This document shows, piece after piece, positions 23,223 through 32,991 of a DNA stretch of 64,000 nucleotides (within the stretch, counting starts at the first letter, position 1; every line of letters starts with the position of its first letter). This DNA is from Vibrio sp. SNU_ST1. GTDB lineage: Bacteria; Pseudomonadota; Gammaproteobacteria; Enterobacterales; Vibrionaceae. The DNA lies in contig NZ_CP130749.1 of assembly GCF_030563405.1 (NCBI RefSeq), forward strand, positions 744,001 through 808,000. The letters are read 5' to 3'. Below the pieces are notes generated by a model. It saw only the letters and a program-made list of their open reading frames with translations, was not told the origin of the DNA and did not search any database. Both the position numbers and the translations under genes were made by a program.

Positions 23223-24218
23223 CTAAGAAATGCTTGTTCTCACGCAGTTCTCTAAGAACTGGCTGAATTTGTGCCCATCATGTTCAACCATTTTTGGAAA
23301 CATGGAAATTGGCGTCATACCTGGGAAGGTATTCACTTCGTTCAGGTAGATCTCATTGTCTTGTGTTAAGAAAAAATCGATACGAGACAAGTGACGAAGC
23401 TTCATCTGCGTGAATACCTTGCGGGCGCTGTCTGCAATCAATTCACGCTGTTCGTCGGTTAAGTTAGTTGCTTCAACTTCAGTAATTGAGTGGCTGTCTG
23501 CACTGTACTTCTCTTCGTAAGAGTAAAATGCGCCATTAGGTGCAATCACCTCACCTGGCTTACTTATCTGTAGCTCGCCATCGATTTCATAAGCGGCAAC
23601 TTCTAGTTCTCTTGGCACCACAGATTTCTCAATAAGCACTTGATCAGAGAAGGTAAATGCTTTGTTGATTGCTTCACTTAATTCTTCTACTTGATTGACT
23701 TGGTAACAGCCAACGGAAGATCCCTGACGAGCCGCTTTGACGAACACTTTCCCCCAACTTTCAAAGGCTTGTGTCGCTTGCGCATGAGCTTGTTCAGTGT
23801 TGTCGGATAAGAACAGATACGGCGTATTTGGGATACCTAGAGCGTCGTACCAAAGTTTTGATGTGATTTTATTGAAGCTGTTGTTGCTTGCTTCAGAACC
23901 ACAACCTAGGTACGGAATCTTTGCCATTTCAAACAGTGATTGAATGTCACCGGTTTCGCCAGGGAAACCATGAATACAAGGAACAATGAAATCGACTTTA
24001 GATTCTAAGTTGTCGCCACGCAAGGTTTGATCGTTAATATCAAGATAAACCAACTCACCAGAATCAAGACACCAGCCTTCGTTTTTAATTTCAACTCTCA
24101 CAACGTTAAAATCTGCAACGCTATTAAGTTGTTCAAAAAGGTAATTGGCTGAAACGATTGACACTTCATGCTCTGAAGATCCACCGCCGCAAAGTAGAAG
24201 GATGTTTGTGGTGTTCAT
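23223..24218 (-). CDS. ddl: D-alanine--D-alanine ligase
   Basis: 331 residues. It joins two D-Ala using ATP for peptidoglycan precursor synthesis. The start MNTTNILLLCGGGSSEHEVS carries the Gly-rich loop with the EHEVS motif. ATP-grasp features follow: FVKAARQGSSVGCYQV, VLIEKSVVPRELEVA, RIDFFLTQDNEIYLNEVNTF with the metal-binding Glu and Asn, and PGMTPISMFPKM. It is a stand-alone copy, not in the mur-fts cluster, as with V. cholerae ddlA on chromosome 2. Confidence 0.96.
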   Translation of the reverse strand: MNTTNILLLCGGGSSEHEVSIVSANYLFEQLNSVADFNVVRVEIKNEGWCLDSGELVYLDINDQTLRGDNLESKVDFIVPCIHGFPGETGDIQSLFEMAKIPYLGCGSEASNNSFNKITSKLWYDALGIPNTPYLFLSDNTEQAHAQATQAFESWGKVFVKAARQGSSVGCYQVNQVEELSEAINKAFTFSDQVLIEKSVVPRELEVAAYEIDGELQISKPGEVIAPNGAFYSYEEKYSADSHSITEVEATNLTDEQRELIADSARKVFTQMKLRHLSRIDFFLTQDNEIYLNEVNTFPGMTPISMFPKMVEHDGHKFSQFLENCVRTSIS

Positions 24219-24360
24219 GGGTAAATTCGGTCCTTGAAACTAGGAATACTGACTTCAATGATAAACAAAAGTCGAAATAGGTACAGTGTTTTGAATGCTA
24301 AAATCGTCATCTAAGGAGTGAGCGATTAACTATTAAACAAAACTAACCGTCATAAAACAA

Positions 24361-24387
24361 AAGAAGGAGCATTTGCTCCTTCTTTAT
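24361..24387 (-). terminator. Terminator after the SPOR lipoprotein gene
   Basis: Perfect 10-bp stem AAGAAGGAGC / GCTCCTTCTT with loop ATTT. Read on the minus strand it is followed by T-rich sequence. Confidence 0.9.
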
Positions 24388-24397
24388 GACTTAAAAC

Positions 24398-24961
24398 TTA
24401 GTTTAACTTGTTAAGCGTTGGGTATTCAGAGTTCTTGATATCATCAATGCTCTTAACGAATGGCTTTAAGTTTTGAAAACTGCTCGGCAAAGAGGAAATC
24501 GCCTTTTTAGCGTCTAAGCGTGTCGCGTAGTCACCGTAAAGTACAGTGAACCACTTGGTGCCGTTAACCATTTTGTAGTTTTCCCAAATTGGCTGGGAAG
24601 TGGTTGGTAGCATTTTTACAAAAGAATCGACTTTGGCTTGGCTACCAACAGCAACAACTTGAACTGTGTAACCAAAGCGTTGGTTCATGTCTTGTTGCTT
24701 CTTGGTTGGAGCAGTAATTGTTGCAACCGGCTTAGCTCTAGTCGTGTGAGTGATTTTTTGCTCTACAGGTGCGGTTCTGACAACGTTGGCCACGTTCTCT
24801 TCAATAACAGCATTCTGCTCTGATTGAGATACAACTGGAGCTTCAACTTTGGCTGTTTTGAATTCTTCTTGATAGCTATCTGACGTTACATTGGTAACGT
24901 AGTTGTCAGATACACATGCAGCCAAGAGCAGTGGCAAAGTGACAATTGCAAGTTTTTTCAT
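24398..24961 (-). CDS. SPOR-domain lipoprotein
   Basis: 187 residues. A lipoprotein signal MKKLAIVTLPLLLAAC has the lipobox LAAC. After a Val/Thr-rich linker comes a SPOR domain (about 105-180: YTVQVVAVGSQAKVDSF, then WFTVLYGDYATRLDAKKAI). SPOR domains bind denuded peptidoglycan, often at division sites. It is monocistronic and has its own terminator. The residue after the lipobox Cys is Val, so export to the outer membrane is expected. Confidence 0.85.
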   Translation of the reverse strand: MKKLAIVTLPLLLAACVSDNYVTNVTSDSYQEEFKTAKVEAPVVSQSEQNAVIEENVANVVRTAPVEQKITHTTRAKPVATITAPTKKQQDMNQRFGYTVQVVAVGSQAKVDSFVKMLPTTSQPIWENYKMVNGTKWFTVLYGDYATRLDAKKAISSLPSSFQNLKPFVKSIDDIKNSEYPTLNKLN

Positions 24962-25171
24962 GGAAAGCTCTATATCCTTAATAATAATTACTATAAATCA
25001 TGCCGATACGTCGGTTTAGAATCAAGTTAACTTTGAGATTATACACCATTAGTGGGTGACCTATTTCACAAACTTTATGCAGTGTTTGCTTATTCATCTT
25101 AATTCGGTGAATTTGCCATCAACCCGTGAATGAAAAGTAAGTTACGATGAACTTACGTGCATTGCTAGGAT

Positions 25172-27859
25172 ATGTCTATGAATCATCTTGATCCCCTACT
25201 TAAACCCCGTTCAATCGCTGTTGTTGGTGCATCTCAACGAGAAACGCGTGCAGGATATATCGTCATGAACAATCTGTTGCACGGGGATTTTAAAGGTGCG
25301 GTGATGCCAGTAACACCAAAATACGATTCTGTCGCGGGCGTCCTCTCTTACAAAAACATCTTGTCGCTACCTATCGTTCCTGATCTTGCTATTTTGTGCA
25401 CTAATGCGACACGCAATGTGGCTATTTTTGAAGAGTTGGCCGAGAAAGGCATCGCTTCAGTCATTGTGCTCTCCTCCGACATGCAACAGCAAAGTGATAG
25501 TGGTGAAACATTTGATGAGAGATGTATTGCAATCGCCAAAGCAAACAATATACGGGTACTTGGTTCCAATAGCTTGGGAGTTATTGTCCCGTGGTTAAAT
25601 TTGAATGCCTCTTTTTCTCCGGTGACGGCACTGCCAGGTAAAATCGCCTTTGTTTCTCAATCCGCTGCAGTGTGTACAACGATTCTAGATTGGGCGAACG
25701 ATAAAGAGATCGGCTTCTCGGCGTTTATCTCGATAGGTAATGGCAGTGACATAGAATTCTCGGAGCTATTGGATTATCTGAGTACCGACTCTCACACCGA
25801 AGCAATATTGCTTTATGTCGATAGTATTAAAGATGCGAGGCGCTTTATCTCTGCGGCGCGTGCTGCATCACGTAATAGACGAATTCTGGTGTTAAAAGGC
25901 GGACGAACCGCTAAAGGCCGGGCGGCGGCAATGCTACATACTGGCGGTGCCGATACGTTAGATATTATCTATGACTCAGCGATCCGACGCAGCGGCATGT
26001 TACGAGTTAAGAACTTACATGAACTGTTTGCAGCGGTAGAGACTCTGACTCATTCAGTGCCACTACGTGGAGAGCGCTTGGCTATTGTGACCAACGGCGG
26101 CGGCCCTGCGATCATGGCGGTGGATACCCTTTTTGACCGTGGTGGTAAGCTTGCCGAGTTTTCTGAAGATACGCTAGAGAAACTCAATAAGGTTTTGCCA
26201 TTGAGTTGGTCTCAGAGTAATCCAATCGATATTGTTGGCGACGCCGGTGAGCAACGCTATATCGATACGATAAACATCTTGCTAGATGGTGATGAAGCGG
26301 ATGCGATTCTTATCATGCACAGCCCTTCTGCGATCGCACATTCAGCTAAAACAGCTGAGCGAATTATTGAAGCCATTAAAAAGCATCCTCGCCACAAGCG
26401 ATTTAACATCCTAACTAATTGGTCTGGCGAGCTAACAGCAAAGCCAGCACGAAAGTTGTTTACCGAAGCGGGTTTTCCAACCTATCGAACACCTGAAAGT
26501 TCAGTGGTCGCATTCATGCACTTGGTCGAGTACAGACGTAACCAGCGTCAGTTAATGGAAACACCAACCACGGCAGAAAAAGTCCATATTGAAGATCTAG
26601 CAGATGCAAAAAATTGGATAGAACGACAACTACTGGATAAAGATACAGTTAACCTTGATACGCATCAAAATAGCCAATTTTTCAAGCACTTCAACCTAGA
26701 TGTATTGCCAACTTGGATAGCTTCTGACCCAAGTGAAGCGGTACATATTGCCGAAACGATTGGTTACCCAGTCGCAGTTAAACTGCGCTCGCCAGACATT
26801 GCACATAAGTCGGACGTGCAAGGAGTTATGCTTAATTTAAGAAACAGCAATGAAGTCGCCAATGCGGCTCAGGCGATTCTCGATCGCTCTCAACTGTCAT
26901 TCCCTACCGCGCATATCCATGGCTTGTTAATTCAAGGAATGGCCAAACTCGCCGGCGGGCAAGAGCTACGAGTAAAAGTGACAACGGACGAAACCTTTGG
27001 TCCTATCATTTTACTTGGTCAAGGAGGTTCTGAATGGGATGAATCCATTGACGCTGCTGCAGCCTTTCCACCACTCAATATGACACTGGCACGTTACTTG
27101 ATCATTCGGGCGATAAAAAGTGGCAAGATTCGTCTGCAAAAACTACCTAACCCGATTGATATTGAAGGTCTCTCTGAATTGTTGGTGCGTATATCTCAGA
27201 TGGTAGTGGATTGCCCTGAAATACATGATTTGGATATCCATCCAGTACTGGCCAATGGTGACAAGTTCACGATATTAGATGCCGATATCATCTTGAAAGC
27301 ATACCAAGGCGATCCTCAAGAACGTCTTGCGATTCGCCCTTATCCAGTCGAATTGGAAGAGAATATCGTACTTAAGGACGGCACTGAGGTGTTGTTACGC
27401 CCGATCCTTCCTGAAGACGAGCCGCTTCATGCTGATTTTATTCATCGTGTATCCAAAGAAGACCTTTACAAACGTTTCTTTAGTGATGTGGGTGAATTCA
27501 ATCATGAGGCATTGGCTAACTTTACTCAGATTGACTTTGATAGAGAAATTGCGTTTGTGGTCGTTCGAAAGGAACAAGGCGTACCCGCGATTATTGGCGT
27601 ATCGAGAGCGCTGATTAACCCAGAGAACACCGATGCAGAGTTCGCTATTCTGATACGTTCCGATCTGAAAGGCGTTGGATTAGGTCGCATTTTGATGACT
27701 AAGGTTATTGACTACTGTCGTACCAAGCAGACCAAGCAGATGTCGGGCATGACGATGCCGACCAACCGAGGGATGCTGACACTAGCCCAGAAGTTGGGTT
27801 TTGAGCTAGATATCAGTTTTGAAGACGGTACTGCAGATATGGTGTTGCCGTTACTTTAA
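25172..27859 (+). CDS. pat: Protein lysine acetyltransferase Pat (PatZ/YfiQ type)
   Basis: 895 residues, near the 886 of E. coli PatZ. The N-terminal two thirds resemble NDP-forming acyl-CoA synthetases: a CoA-binding fold (LKPRSIAVVGASQRETRAGY), ligase domain (FVSQSAAVCTTILDWAND, TNGGGPAIMAVD) and ATP-grasp part (GYPVAVKLRSPDIAHKSDVQ). The C-terminal 170 residues are a GNAT acetyltransferase (LRPILPEDEPLHADFIHRVS, DLKGVGLGRILMTKVIDY). It acetylates metabolic enzymes such as acetyl-CoA synthetase from acetyl-CoA. Its 3' end overlaps the LysR gene by 9 bp, convergently. Confidence 0.92.
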   Translation: MSMNHLDPLLKPRSIAVVGASQRETRAGYIVMNNLLHGDFKGAVMPVTPKYDSVAGVLSYKNILSLPIVPDLAILCTNATRNVAIFEELAEKGIASVIVLSSDMQQQSDSGETFDERCIAIAKANNIRVLGSNSLGVIVPWLNLNASFSPVTALPGKIAFVSQSAAVCTTILDWANDKEIGFSAFISIGNGSDIEFSELLDYLSTDSHTEAILLYVDSIKDARRFISAARAASRNRRILVLKGGRTAKGRAAAMLHTGGADTLDIIYDSAIRRSGMLRVKNLHELFAAVETLTHSVPLRGERLAIVTNGGGPAIMAVDTLFDRGGKLAEFSEDTLEKLNKVLPLSWSQSNPIDIVGDAGEQRYIDTINILLDGDEADAILIMHSPSAIAHSAKTAERIIEAIKKHPRHKRFNILTNWSGELTAKPARKLFTEAGFPTYRTPESSVVAFMHLVEYRRNQRQLMETPTTAEKVHIEDLADAKNWIERQLLDKDTVNLDTHQNSQFFKHFNLDVLPTWIASDPSEAVHIAETIGYPVAVKLRSPDIAHKSDVQGVMLNLRNSNEVANAAQAILDRSQLSFPTAHIHGLLIQGMAKLAGGQELRVKVTTDETFGPIILLGQGGSEWDESIDAAAAFPPLNMTLARYLIIRAIKSGKIRLQKLPNPIDIEGLSELLVRISQMVVDCPEIHDLDIHPVLANGDKFTILDADIILKAYQGDPQERLAIRPYPVELEENIVLKDGTEVLLRPILPEDEPLHADFIHRVSKEDLYKRFFSDVGEFNHEALANFTQIDFDREIAFVVVRKEQGVPAIIGVSRALINPENTDAEFAILIRSDLKGVGLGRILMTKVIDYCRTKQTKQMSGMTMPTNRGMLTLAQKLGFELDISFEDGTADMVLPLL

Positions 27860-28738
27860 CGCCCATGTTTTTTTTAGATGTTGAATACACCAAGACTTGG
27901 CGTCGCCCATTTTGTTACGTCGCCAAGCCATTACGATGTCGATAGGCTGTGGTTCGGTACCCGAAATCTGTTGTAGAACGCCAGATTCAATCAAAGGTTT
28001 CGCAATACTACTCGGCAAGGTGCCAATTCCTAATCCTGCAGTTAGAGCCTCTACCTTGGCAGGGAAGCTTGTTACGGTCAAACGTGGCTGTTTTTCTAGA
28101 ATATTGATGCTTAATGCAGGTTGATCGCGCGCTGTATCTGCAATTGCGACAACCCTGTAACTTTCCCTCGCCTTTTGGTCGAAATCACCAGATCGCTTAT
28201 GAACGTAGTGGTTTGATGCTGCGACCCATACCATTTCCATCTTACCGATAATGTCACTTTTCATATCGTTTGGTATGGTTTCAACCTTTGGGCACACCAA
28301 TAAATCAGCTCGGCCGTCTGAAAGTGATTCCCAACAACCAGCTAGAATCTCTTCTTGTAATCGAACCCTAGTTTTACTTATTTTTCCGAGTTCATCGACT
28401 AATGGGAAGAAATTAGCAATCGGAATAATGCCATCAAAGGCAATTGTTAAATCCAACTCCCAGCCATTAGCAAGAATACTCGCGTCATTAACGAGTTGTT
28501 CAGTAGCACCAAGAATGATCCTTCCTTGCTCTAATATTAACTGCCCCGCTTCCGTGAAATTTGCACGGTGGCCTGAGCGATCAAAAATCATAATATCTAA
28601 GTCTTGTTCTAGCTTCTGGATTTGATAACTCAATGAAGAAGGTGCTCGGTCCATTTCATTAGCCGCTGCCGCAAAGCTTCCACGACGATCAATGGCATCT
28701 AATATGTGTAAGGCTTCAAGTGTTATTGGGCTATGCAT
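27851..28738 (-). CDS. LysR-family transcriptional regulator
   Basis: 295 residues. An N-terminal winged helix-turn-helix (LEALHILDAIDRRGSFAAAA, then SSLSYQIQKLEQDLDIMIFD) is followed by a periplasmic-binding-like effector domain (LTIAFDGIIPIANFF, ADLLVCPKVE, GLGIGTLPSSIAK). The target is not evident. It is divergent from hutA and a CRP-type site lies 20-35 bp before its start codon. Its 3' end overlaps pat. Confidence 0.93.
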   Translation of the reverse strand: MHSPITLEALHILDAIDRRGSFAAAANEMDRAPSSLSYQIQKLEQDLDIMIFDRSGHRANFTEAGQLILEQGRIILGATEQLVNDASILANGWELDLTIAFDGIIPIANFFPLVDELGKISKTRVRLQEEILAGCWESLSDGRADLLVCPKVETIPNDMKSDIIGKMEMVWVAASNHYVHKRSGDFDQKARESYRVVAIADTARDQPALSINILEKQPRLTVTSFPAKVEALTAGLGIGTLPSSIAKPLIESGVLQQISGTEPQPIDIVMAWRRNKMGDAKSWCIQHLKKTWALK

Positions 28739-28757
28739 AACTTTCCTACTTTGTAAG

Positions 28758-28773
28758 TGAGATCTAGATCACA
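28758..28773. promoter_or_regulatory. CRP-type binding site upstream of the LysR gene
   Basis: TGAGATCTAGATCACA matches 15 of 16 bases of the ideal CRP palindrome TGTGATCTAGATCACA. It begins 20 bp upstream of the LysR start and about 190 bp upstream of hutA. A site so close to the start could act as an operator. Confidence 0.65.
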
Positions 28774-28883
28774 AAAAGAGAAGCATTCACGGAGTGAATG
28801 GAACTGAAAAACTCTTTTCAATACATGTGTTTAATAACGCTAATTATGAATTAGTTGATAATATTGAAAATTATTTAAATGCA

Positions 28884-28902
28884 AATAATAGTAATTATCA
28901 TT
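28884..28902. promoter_or_regulatory. Fur-like box upstream of hutA
   Basis: AATAATAGTAATTATCATT matches about 12 of 19 bases of the Fur consensus GATAATGATAATCATTATC and lies 60-80 bp before the hutA ATG. Iron repression of heme uptake is usual in Vibrio, which supports the call. Confidence 0.65.
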
Positions 28903-28962
28903 TAGATCCAATATCATCTTTCGCAAATCAAGATGATATTATGGAACTAAGGTAACTATCAG

Positions 28963-31101
28963 ATGTATAAGCAATCCCTACTCTCTGCTTCAATCGTTTT
29001 AGCGCTTTCATCAACATCAGCCTTTGCTGAAGATTATGCCCTATTTGACGAGGTTGTTGTATCAGCAACGCGTACCGAACAAAACAAAGAAGACGTTTCA
29101 AGCTCAATTGAGTCTGTATCTGCAAAAGATATTGATAATCAAATGTCTAGCGACATAAAGCAAGCTCTTCAATACACGCCAGGAGTAGAGGCTCAAGGCG
29201 GTGGCCGTTTTGGTATTTCAGGCTTTAACATTCGAGGTGTTGAAGGTGATCGCGTTAAACTTATGGTAGATGGAGTTCAACAACCTACACCATATAACCC
29301 TGGCGCTTCTGAGCAACGTAAATATTCGAATGCGATCGAAGTCGATACATTAAGTGTCATAGAGGTGAATAAAGGCCCTGCTTCTACGCTTTACGGTTCA
29401 GATGCCATTGGTGGTGCAGTACTGCTAAGAACTAAAAATCCAGAGGATATGCTTAGAACTGACGGGGATGAAAACCGTTTTGGCATCAAATCTACCTATA
29501 CATCTGCAGATGAACAGTTCAAGAACACAGTTTCTTGGGCGATGCGTAAAGATAAGTTAGAAACGATCGTTATGGCGACATACGCTCAAGGCCACGAGAC
29601 ACAGACTCATTCATCAGGAAGCGAAGTTCAAGGTCCAGATCGTGGTGCAGAGAACCCGGCAGATACGGAATTAAGTAATATATTAGCGAAAGCATTCTAC
29701 AATGTATCAGATTCAAATAAGGTTGGTATTACGGTTGAACATTACCAACGTCAATATGATGAAGATGAGCTAAACTACAATGGCTATCAGCTTATGCCGG
29801 GCTTTGTATACACTGATAATTACAACAAAGACACCAACAAACGTTTTCGTGCAACATTGGAACAACAGCTTAAGCTAAGCTCTTCAATTGCCGACTCTTT
29901 AGACTGGTCTCTAAGTTACCAAGACTCAAGTACTTTGAATAAAAACTACGATACAACTCGCTACAACGGACGTCGACTTCGTGAGCGTAATGCTTCTGAT
30001 GTAAACATGCAAGTTGATACACAGCTTTCTAAGCTAGTGAATATTGATGGTGCGGATCACGAATTCACATATGGTTTCACATACCTGCAGAATGACTTTG
30101 AATTAGAAAACTACGACCATAAATTTGATAGAGGCACTGTTACACCGGGTAGCACTGGTATCCCTGATGCAGAAATAACGCAATGGGGTGTGTTTGTTCA
30201 AGACCAAGCATTTTTCATGGAAGACAAGTTGATTGTAACTGGCGGTCTTCGTTATGACTCATTTGTTGCTGACCCATCAACGGATGAAGGCTACAAGACT
30301 CAATATGAGAAGAATAAAGATGACGCCGTCACAGCTAAGCTAGGTTCAGTTTACCACATCAATGACAACCTATCGGTATTTGGTCAAGTTGGGCAAGGTT
30401 TTAAAGCACCTTCAGTTTACGACCTCTACTACTTCTACACTCGAGGTGCCATCATTGAAGCTAACCCTAACTTGAAAGCCGAAAGAAGTCTCTCTTACGA
30501 ACTTGGCCTTCGTGGCAATAATGAACATGCTCGCTTTGAACTAAGCACTTTCTATACAGATTACTCTGATTTCATTAACCAGACGAAAACGGGCAAGCAA
30601 GGCGGTAAAGACGTATACACCAAAGAGAACTTAGATAAAGTAACTATCTATGGTGCAGAGCTTTCGTCAACGATTAATCTTGACACCCTGTTAGACGCAC
30701 CATTTGGTACCTACACTCGTTTAGCTGTGGCTTATGCTGATGGTGAAGATAAATCTACGGGTAAATCCATTGATTCAGTAGCACCACTAACGGGTACGCT
30801 AGGTCTTGGTATCGAACGCGAGACTTTCGGTTCAGCTTTAAATGTTAAGATGGTTGCTGCGAAAGATGAGTGGAACTCCGATGACAACGTAAACGTGGCT
30901 GGATACACAGTTGTTGATTTGACTGCTTATTACCGCCCTGTCACGGATTTAACCTTGCGAGCGGGTCTATTCAACGCATTAGACAAAAAATATTGGCTGT
31001 ACAATGACATGTCAGGCCGTGGGCACGATTCTAAGTTCAACACCGATATTAAGTCTCAACCGGGTCGTAACTGGGGTATATCTGCAAACTACGAGTTCTA
31101 A
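28963..31101 (+). CDS. hutA: TonB-dependent heme/hemoglobin receptor HutA
   Basis: 712 residues. A signal peptide (MYKQSLLSASIVLALSSTSAFA) precedes a TonB box region (FDEVVVSATRTEQ), plug domain (ALQYTPGVEAQGGGRFGISG, GPASTLYGSDAIGGAVLLRT) and a 22-strand barrel ending in NWGISANYEF with a terminal Phe. The FRAP and NPNL-type heme receptor signature is visible near VGQGFKAPSVYDLYYFY and IEANPNLKAERS. It imports heme across the outer membrane using TonB energy. A Fur-like box precedes it. HutA is the orthologue expected by synteny with chromosome 2 of V. cholerae. Confidence 0.9.
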   Translation: MYKQSLLSASIVLALSSTSAFAEDYALFDEVVVSATRTEQNKEDVSSSIESVSAKDIDNQMSSDIKQALQYTPGVEAQGGGRFGISGFNIRGVEGDRVKLMVDGVQQPTPYNPGASEQRKYSNAIEVDTLSVIEVNKGPASTLYGSDAIGGAVLLRTKNPEDMLRTDGDENRFGIKSTYTSADEQFKNTVSWAMRKDKLETIVMATYAQGHETQTHSSGSEVQGPDRGAENPADTELSNILAKAFYNVSDSNKVGITVEHYQRQYDEDELNYNGYQLMPGFVYTDNYNKDTNKRFRATLEQQLKLSSSIADSLDWSLSYQDSSTLNKNYDTTRYNGRRLRERNASDVNMQVDTQLSKLVNIDGADHEFTYGFTYLQNDFELENYDHKFDRGTVTPGSTGIPDAEITQWGVFVQDQAFFMEDKLIVTGGLRYDSFVADPSTDEGYKTQYEKNKDDAVTAKLGSVYHINDNLSVFGQVGQGFKAPSVYDLYYFYTRGAIIEANPNLKAERSLSYELGLRGNNEHARFELSTFYTDYSDFINQTKTGKQGGKDVYTKENLDKVTIYGAELSSTINLDTLLDAPFGTYTRLAVAYADGEDKSTGKSIDSVAPLTGTLGLGIERETFGSALNVKMVAAKDEWNSDDNVNVAGYTVVDLTAYYRPVTDLTLRAGLFNALDKKYWLYNDMSGRGHDSKFNTDIKSQPGRNWGISANYEF

Positions 31102-31209
31102 CTGGTTAGAAATCTAGTTCGTTGTAGAGCTAAGTTTATTGAAGACCTAGGTCATTAAAGATCTAGGTCGTTCCAGAATAAAGCCATACAAAAAAATACT
31201 GTAGAAACT

Positions 31210-31239
31210 AAAAAGCCAGCTTACTATAAGCTGGCTTTT
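31210..31239 (+). terminator. Terminator after hutA
   Basis: AAAAGCCAGCTTA / TAAGCTGGCTTTT with a 3-4-nt loop (CTA) and flanking T run. It lies 108 bp after the hutA stop. Confidence 0.9.
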
Positions 31240-31282
31240 TGTTATTTCACTAAAAGTTGTATCAAAAAGGGGTAAAGTGAAA

Positions 31283-31357
31283 TTATTTCTCTGCCATTTC
31301 TTTCTTAACCATTACTGCAGCAGCAATGATGAAAGTGATGATTAGGCCTAGTTCCAT
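31283..31357 (-). CDS. Predicted 24-residue membrane peptide
   Basis: The ORF encodes MELGLIITFIIAAAVMVKKE then MAEK, a single short transmembrane helix with a basic cytosolic end. An excellent ribosome binding site (TTTGGAGTTAATC) precedes the ATG. Small single-helix proteins of this kind often tune transporters or oxidases. It lies between hutA and galE and does not match a family I know. The strong initiation signal and helix are the only evidence. Confidence 0.5.
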   Translation of the reverse strand: MELGLIITFIIAAAVMVKKEMAEK

Positions 31358-31471
31358 GATTAACTCCAAAGAAAATTAACATTAAACATATAATTCGCGA
31401 GCATGATAACAACAACCGATACAGAATGATACTTTTTAACCACCAAATCACTTTTTATTCGATTTAGATCA

Positions 31472-31497
31472 AAAAAGATGCCCTAGAGCATCTTTTT
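31472..31497. terminator. Terminator of galE
   Basis: AAAAAGATGC / GCATCTTTTT perfect 10-bp stem, loop CCTAGA. On the minus strand it follows the galE stop closely. Confidence 0.9.
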
Positions 31498-31526
31498 GTA
31501 CGTTAACTATTCATGAAATTACTCAA

Positions 31527-32540
31527 TCAACCAGGAAAACCATCAGGATTTGTTGATTGCCAGCGCCATGTATCTTCAGTCATTTCAGCCAGTGTGCGTG
31601 TCGCATTCCACCCCAGTTCTTTCTGAGCTTTCGCTGGGTCGGCCCAACACTCAGCGATATCACCAGGACGACGCGCAACGAGTTTGTAAGGTATCGCTTG
31701 ACCGCTCGCTTTCTCGAAGGCTTTAACCATATCTAATACACTTGAACCGTTGCCAGTACCCAGGTTATAGATGTGAAGACCGTCTTTACGCCCTACTTTC
31801 TCAAGTGCTGCAATGTGTCCATCAGACAGATCCATAACGTGGATGTAATCACGAACACCAGTGCCATCCTTTGTTGGGTAGTCACTACCAAATACGGATA
31901 GAAATTCACGTCGGCCAACTGCAACTTGAGATACAAATGGCATTAGATTGTTTGGAATACCTTGCGGGTCTTCACCGAGTTCACCACTTGGGTGTGAACC
32001 TACGGGGTTAAAGTAACGTAATAATGTAATGCTCCAATCGGGGTTAGCCTTTTGGAAGTCAGTTAAGCACTCTTCAACCATGAGCTTACTACGACCGTAA
32101 GGATTGGTTGCGCTTGTGGGAAAATCTTCTGTGATAGGAACACTAGCAGGATCGCCATAAACCGTTGCTGAAGAGCTGAATACTAATGTTTTTACGCCAG
32201 CGTCACGCATTGCATCGACAAGGACTAACGTGCCATTTACATTGTTGTCGTAGTATTCGAGGGGCTTGGCAACAGATTCGCCTACCGCTTTCAGGCCCGC
32301 AAAATGAATAACGGCTTCAATATTGTGTTGCTTCATGGTTTCAGTTAAAAGCGCTTTATCACGAATATCACCTTCAATGAAATCAGGACGAACGCCAGAT
32401 ACTCTTTCGATACGTTCTAAAACGCTTGGTTTACTGTTATACAAGTTATCGAAAAGCACAGGTGTCATACCTGCGTTAATCATCTGGATACTTGTGTGGC
32501 TACCAATGTAACCCATGCCACCTGTAACTAAAACATTCAT
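31527..32540 (-). CDS. galE: UDP-glucose 4-epimerase GalE
   Basis: 337 residues from the internal ATG (MNVLVTGGMGYIGSHTSIQM), preferred over an upstream in-frame extension because it matches E. coli GalE. The Rossmann GxxGxxG is at 7-13; the catalytic SSSATVYG and YGRSKLMVEE (Tyr-x3-Lys) are intact. It interconverts UDP-glucose and UDP-galactose for the Leloir pathway and envelope polysaccharides. It stands alone here rather than in a gal operon. Confidence 0.96.
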   Translation of the reverse strand: MNVLVTGGMGYIGSHTSIQMINAGMTPVLFDNLYNSKPSVLERIERVSGVRPDFIEGDIRDKALLTETMKQHNIEAVIHFAGLKAVGESVAKPLEYYDNNVNGTLVLVDAMRDAGVKTLVFSSSATVYGDPASVPITEDFPTSATNPYGRSKLMVEECLTDFQKANPDWSITLLRYFNPVGSHPSGELGEDPQGIPNNLMPFVSQVAVGRREFLSVFGSDYPTKDGTGVRDYIHVMDLSDGHIAALEKVGRKDGLHIYNLGTGNGSSVLDMVKAFEKASGQAIPYKLVARRPGDIAECWADPAKAQKELGWNATRTLAEMTEDTWRWQSTNPDGFPG

Positions 32541-32991
32541 GTTTAGCCGACCTTTAATTAAAACCACTTAACGTATCGCTTATGATACAACAGCTTAGGG
32601 TTGGGTCACAAACGGCTATGGCAGATACACTACACGAGAGAGCAAAAATTGACCGTTCCGTTCGCTTGACAATTCCCTCATCGCCAACCTTCAGAATCAC
32701 ATCAATGTCACCGTATGATTCATTACCCTACATTTGCTCCCTAAACTGGAAACAAAATAGATGGAACGCTGTTTGTCGATCGCTTCTTTTTCAATTATCT
32801 TTAACCATAGTTTCTATACGTTATTGATGAAAGGAAACATTTGTCACAATCCGCTATTTAGCGAGTTGATACATGCCGTGACATTATAGTGAATGCAGCT
32901 TTTGGTGTCGAAAGTTTGAGTTAGGTCACTGTTTATTTATGGTATTTATAAGACCGTCATTACTTACCTCAACGTAAAGGATTAGCACCAC
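32541..32991. other. Divergent region between galE and pxpA
   Basis: About 450 bp without a credible gene; an 81-codon ORF in it has no ribosome binding site or recognisable content. Promoters of galE and pxpA should lie here. No operator was recognised. Confidence 0.45.

Noticed and set aside
32582..32827. 81-codon plus-strand ORF between galE and pxpA
   Set aside because: No ribosome binding site, odd composition, no recognised domain; likely chance ORF in a promoter region.
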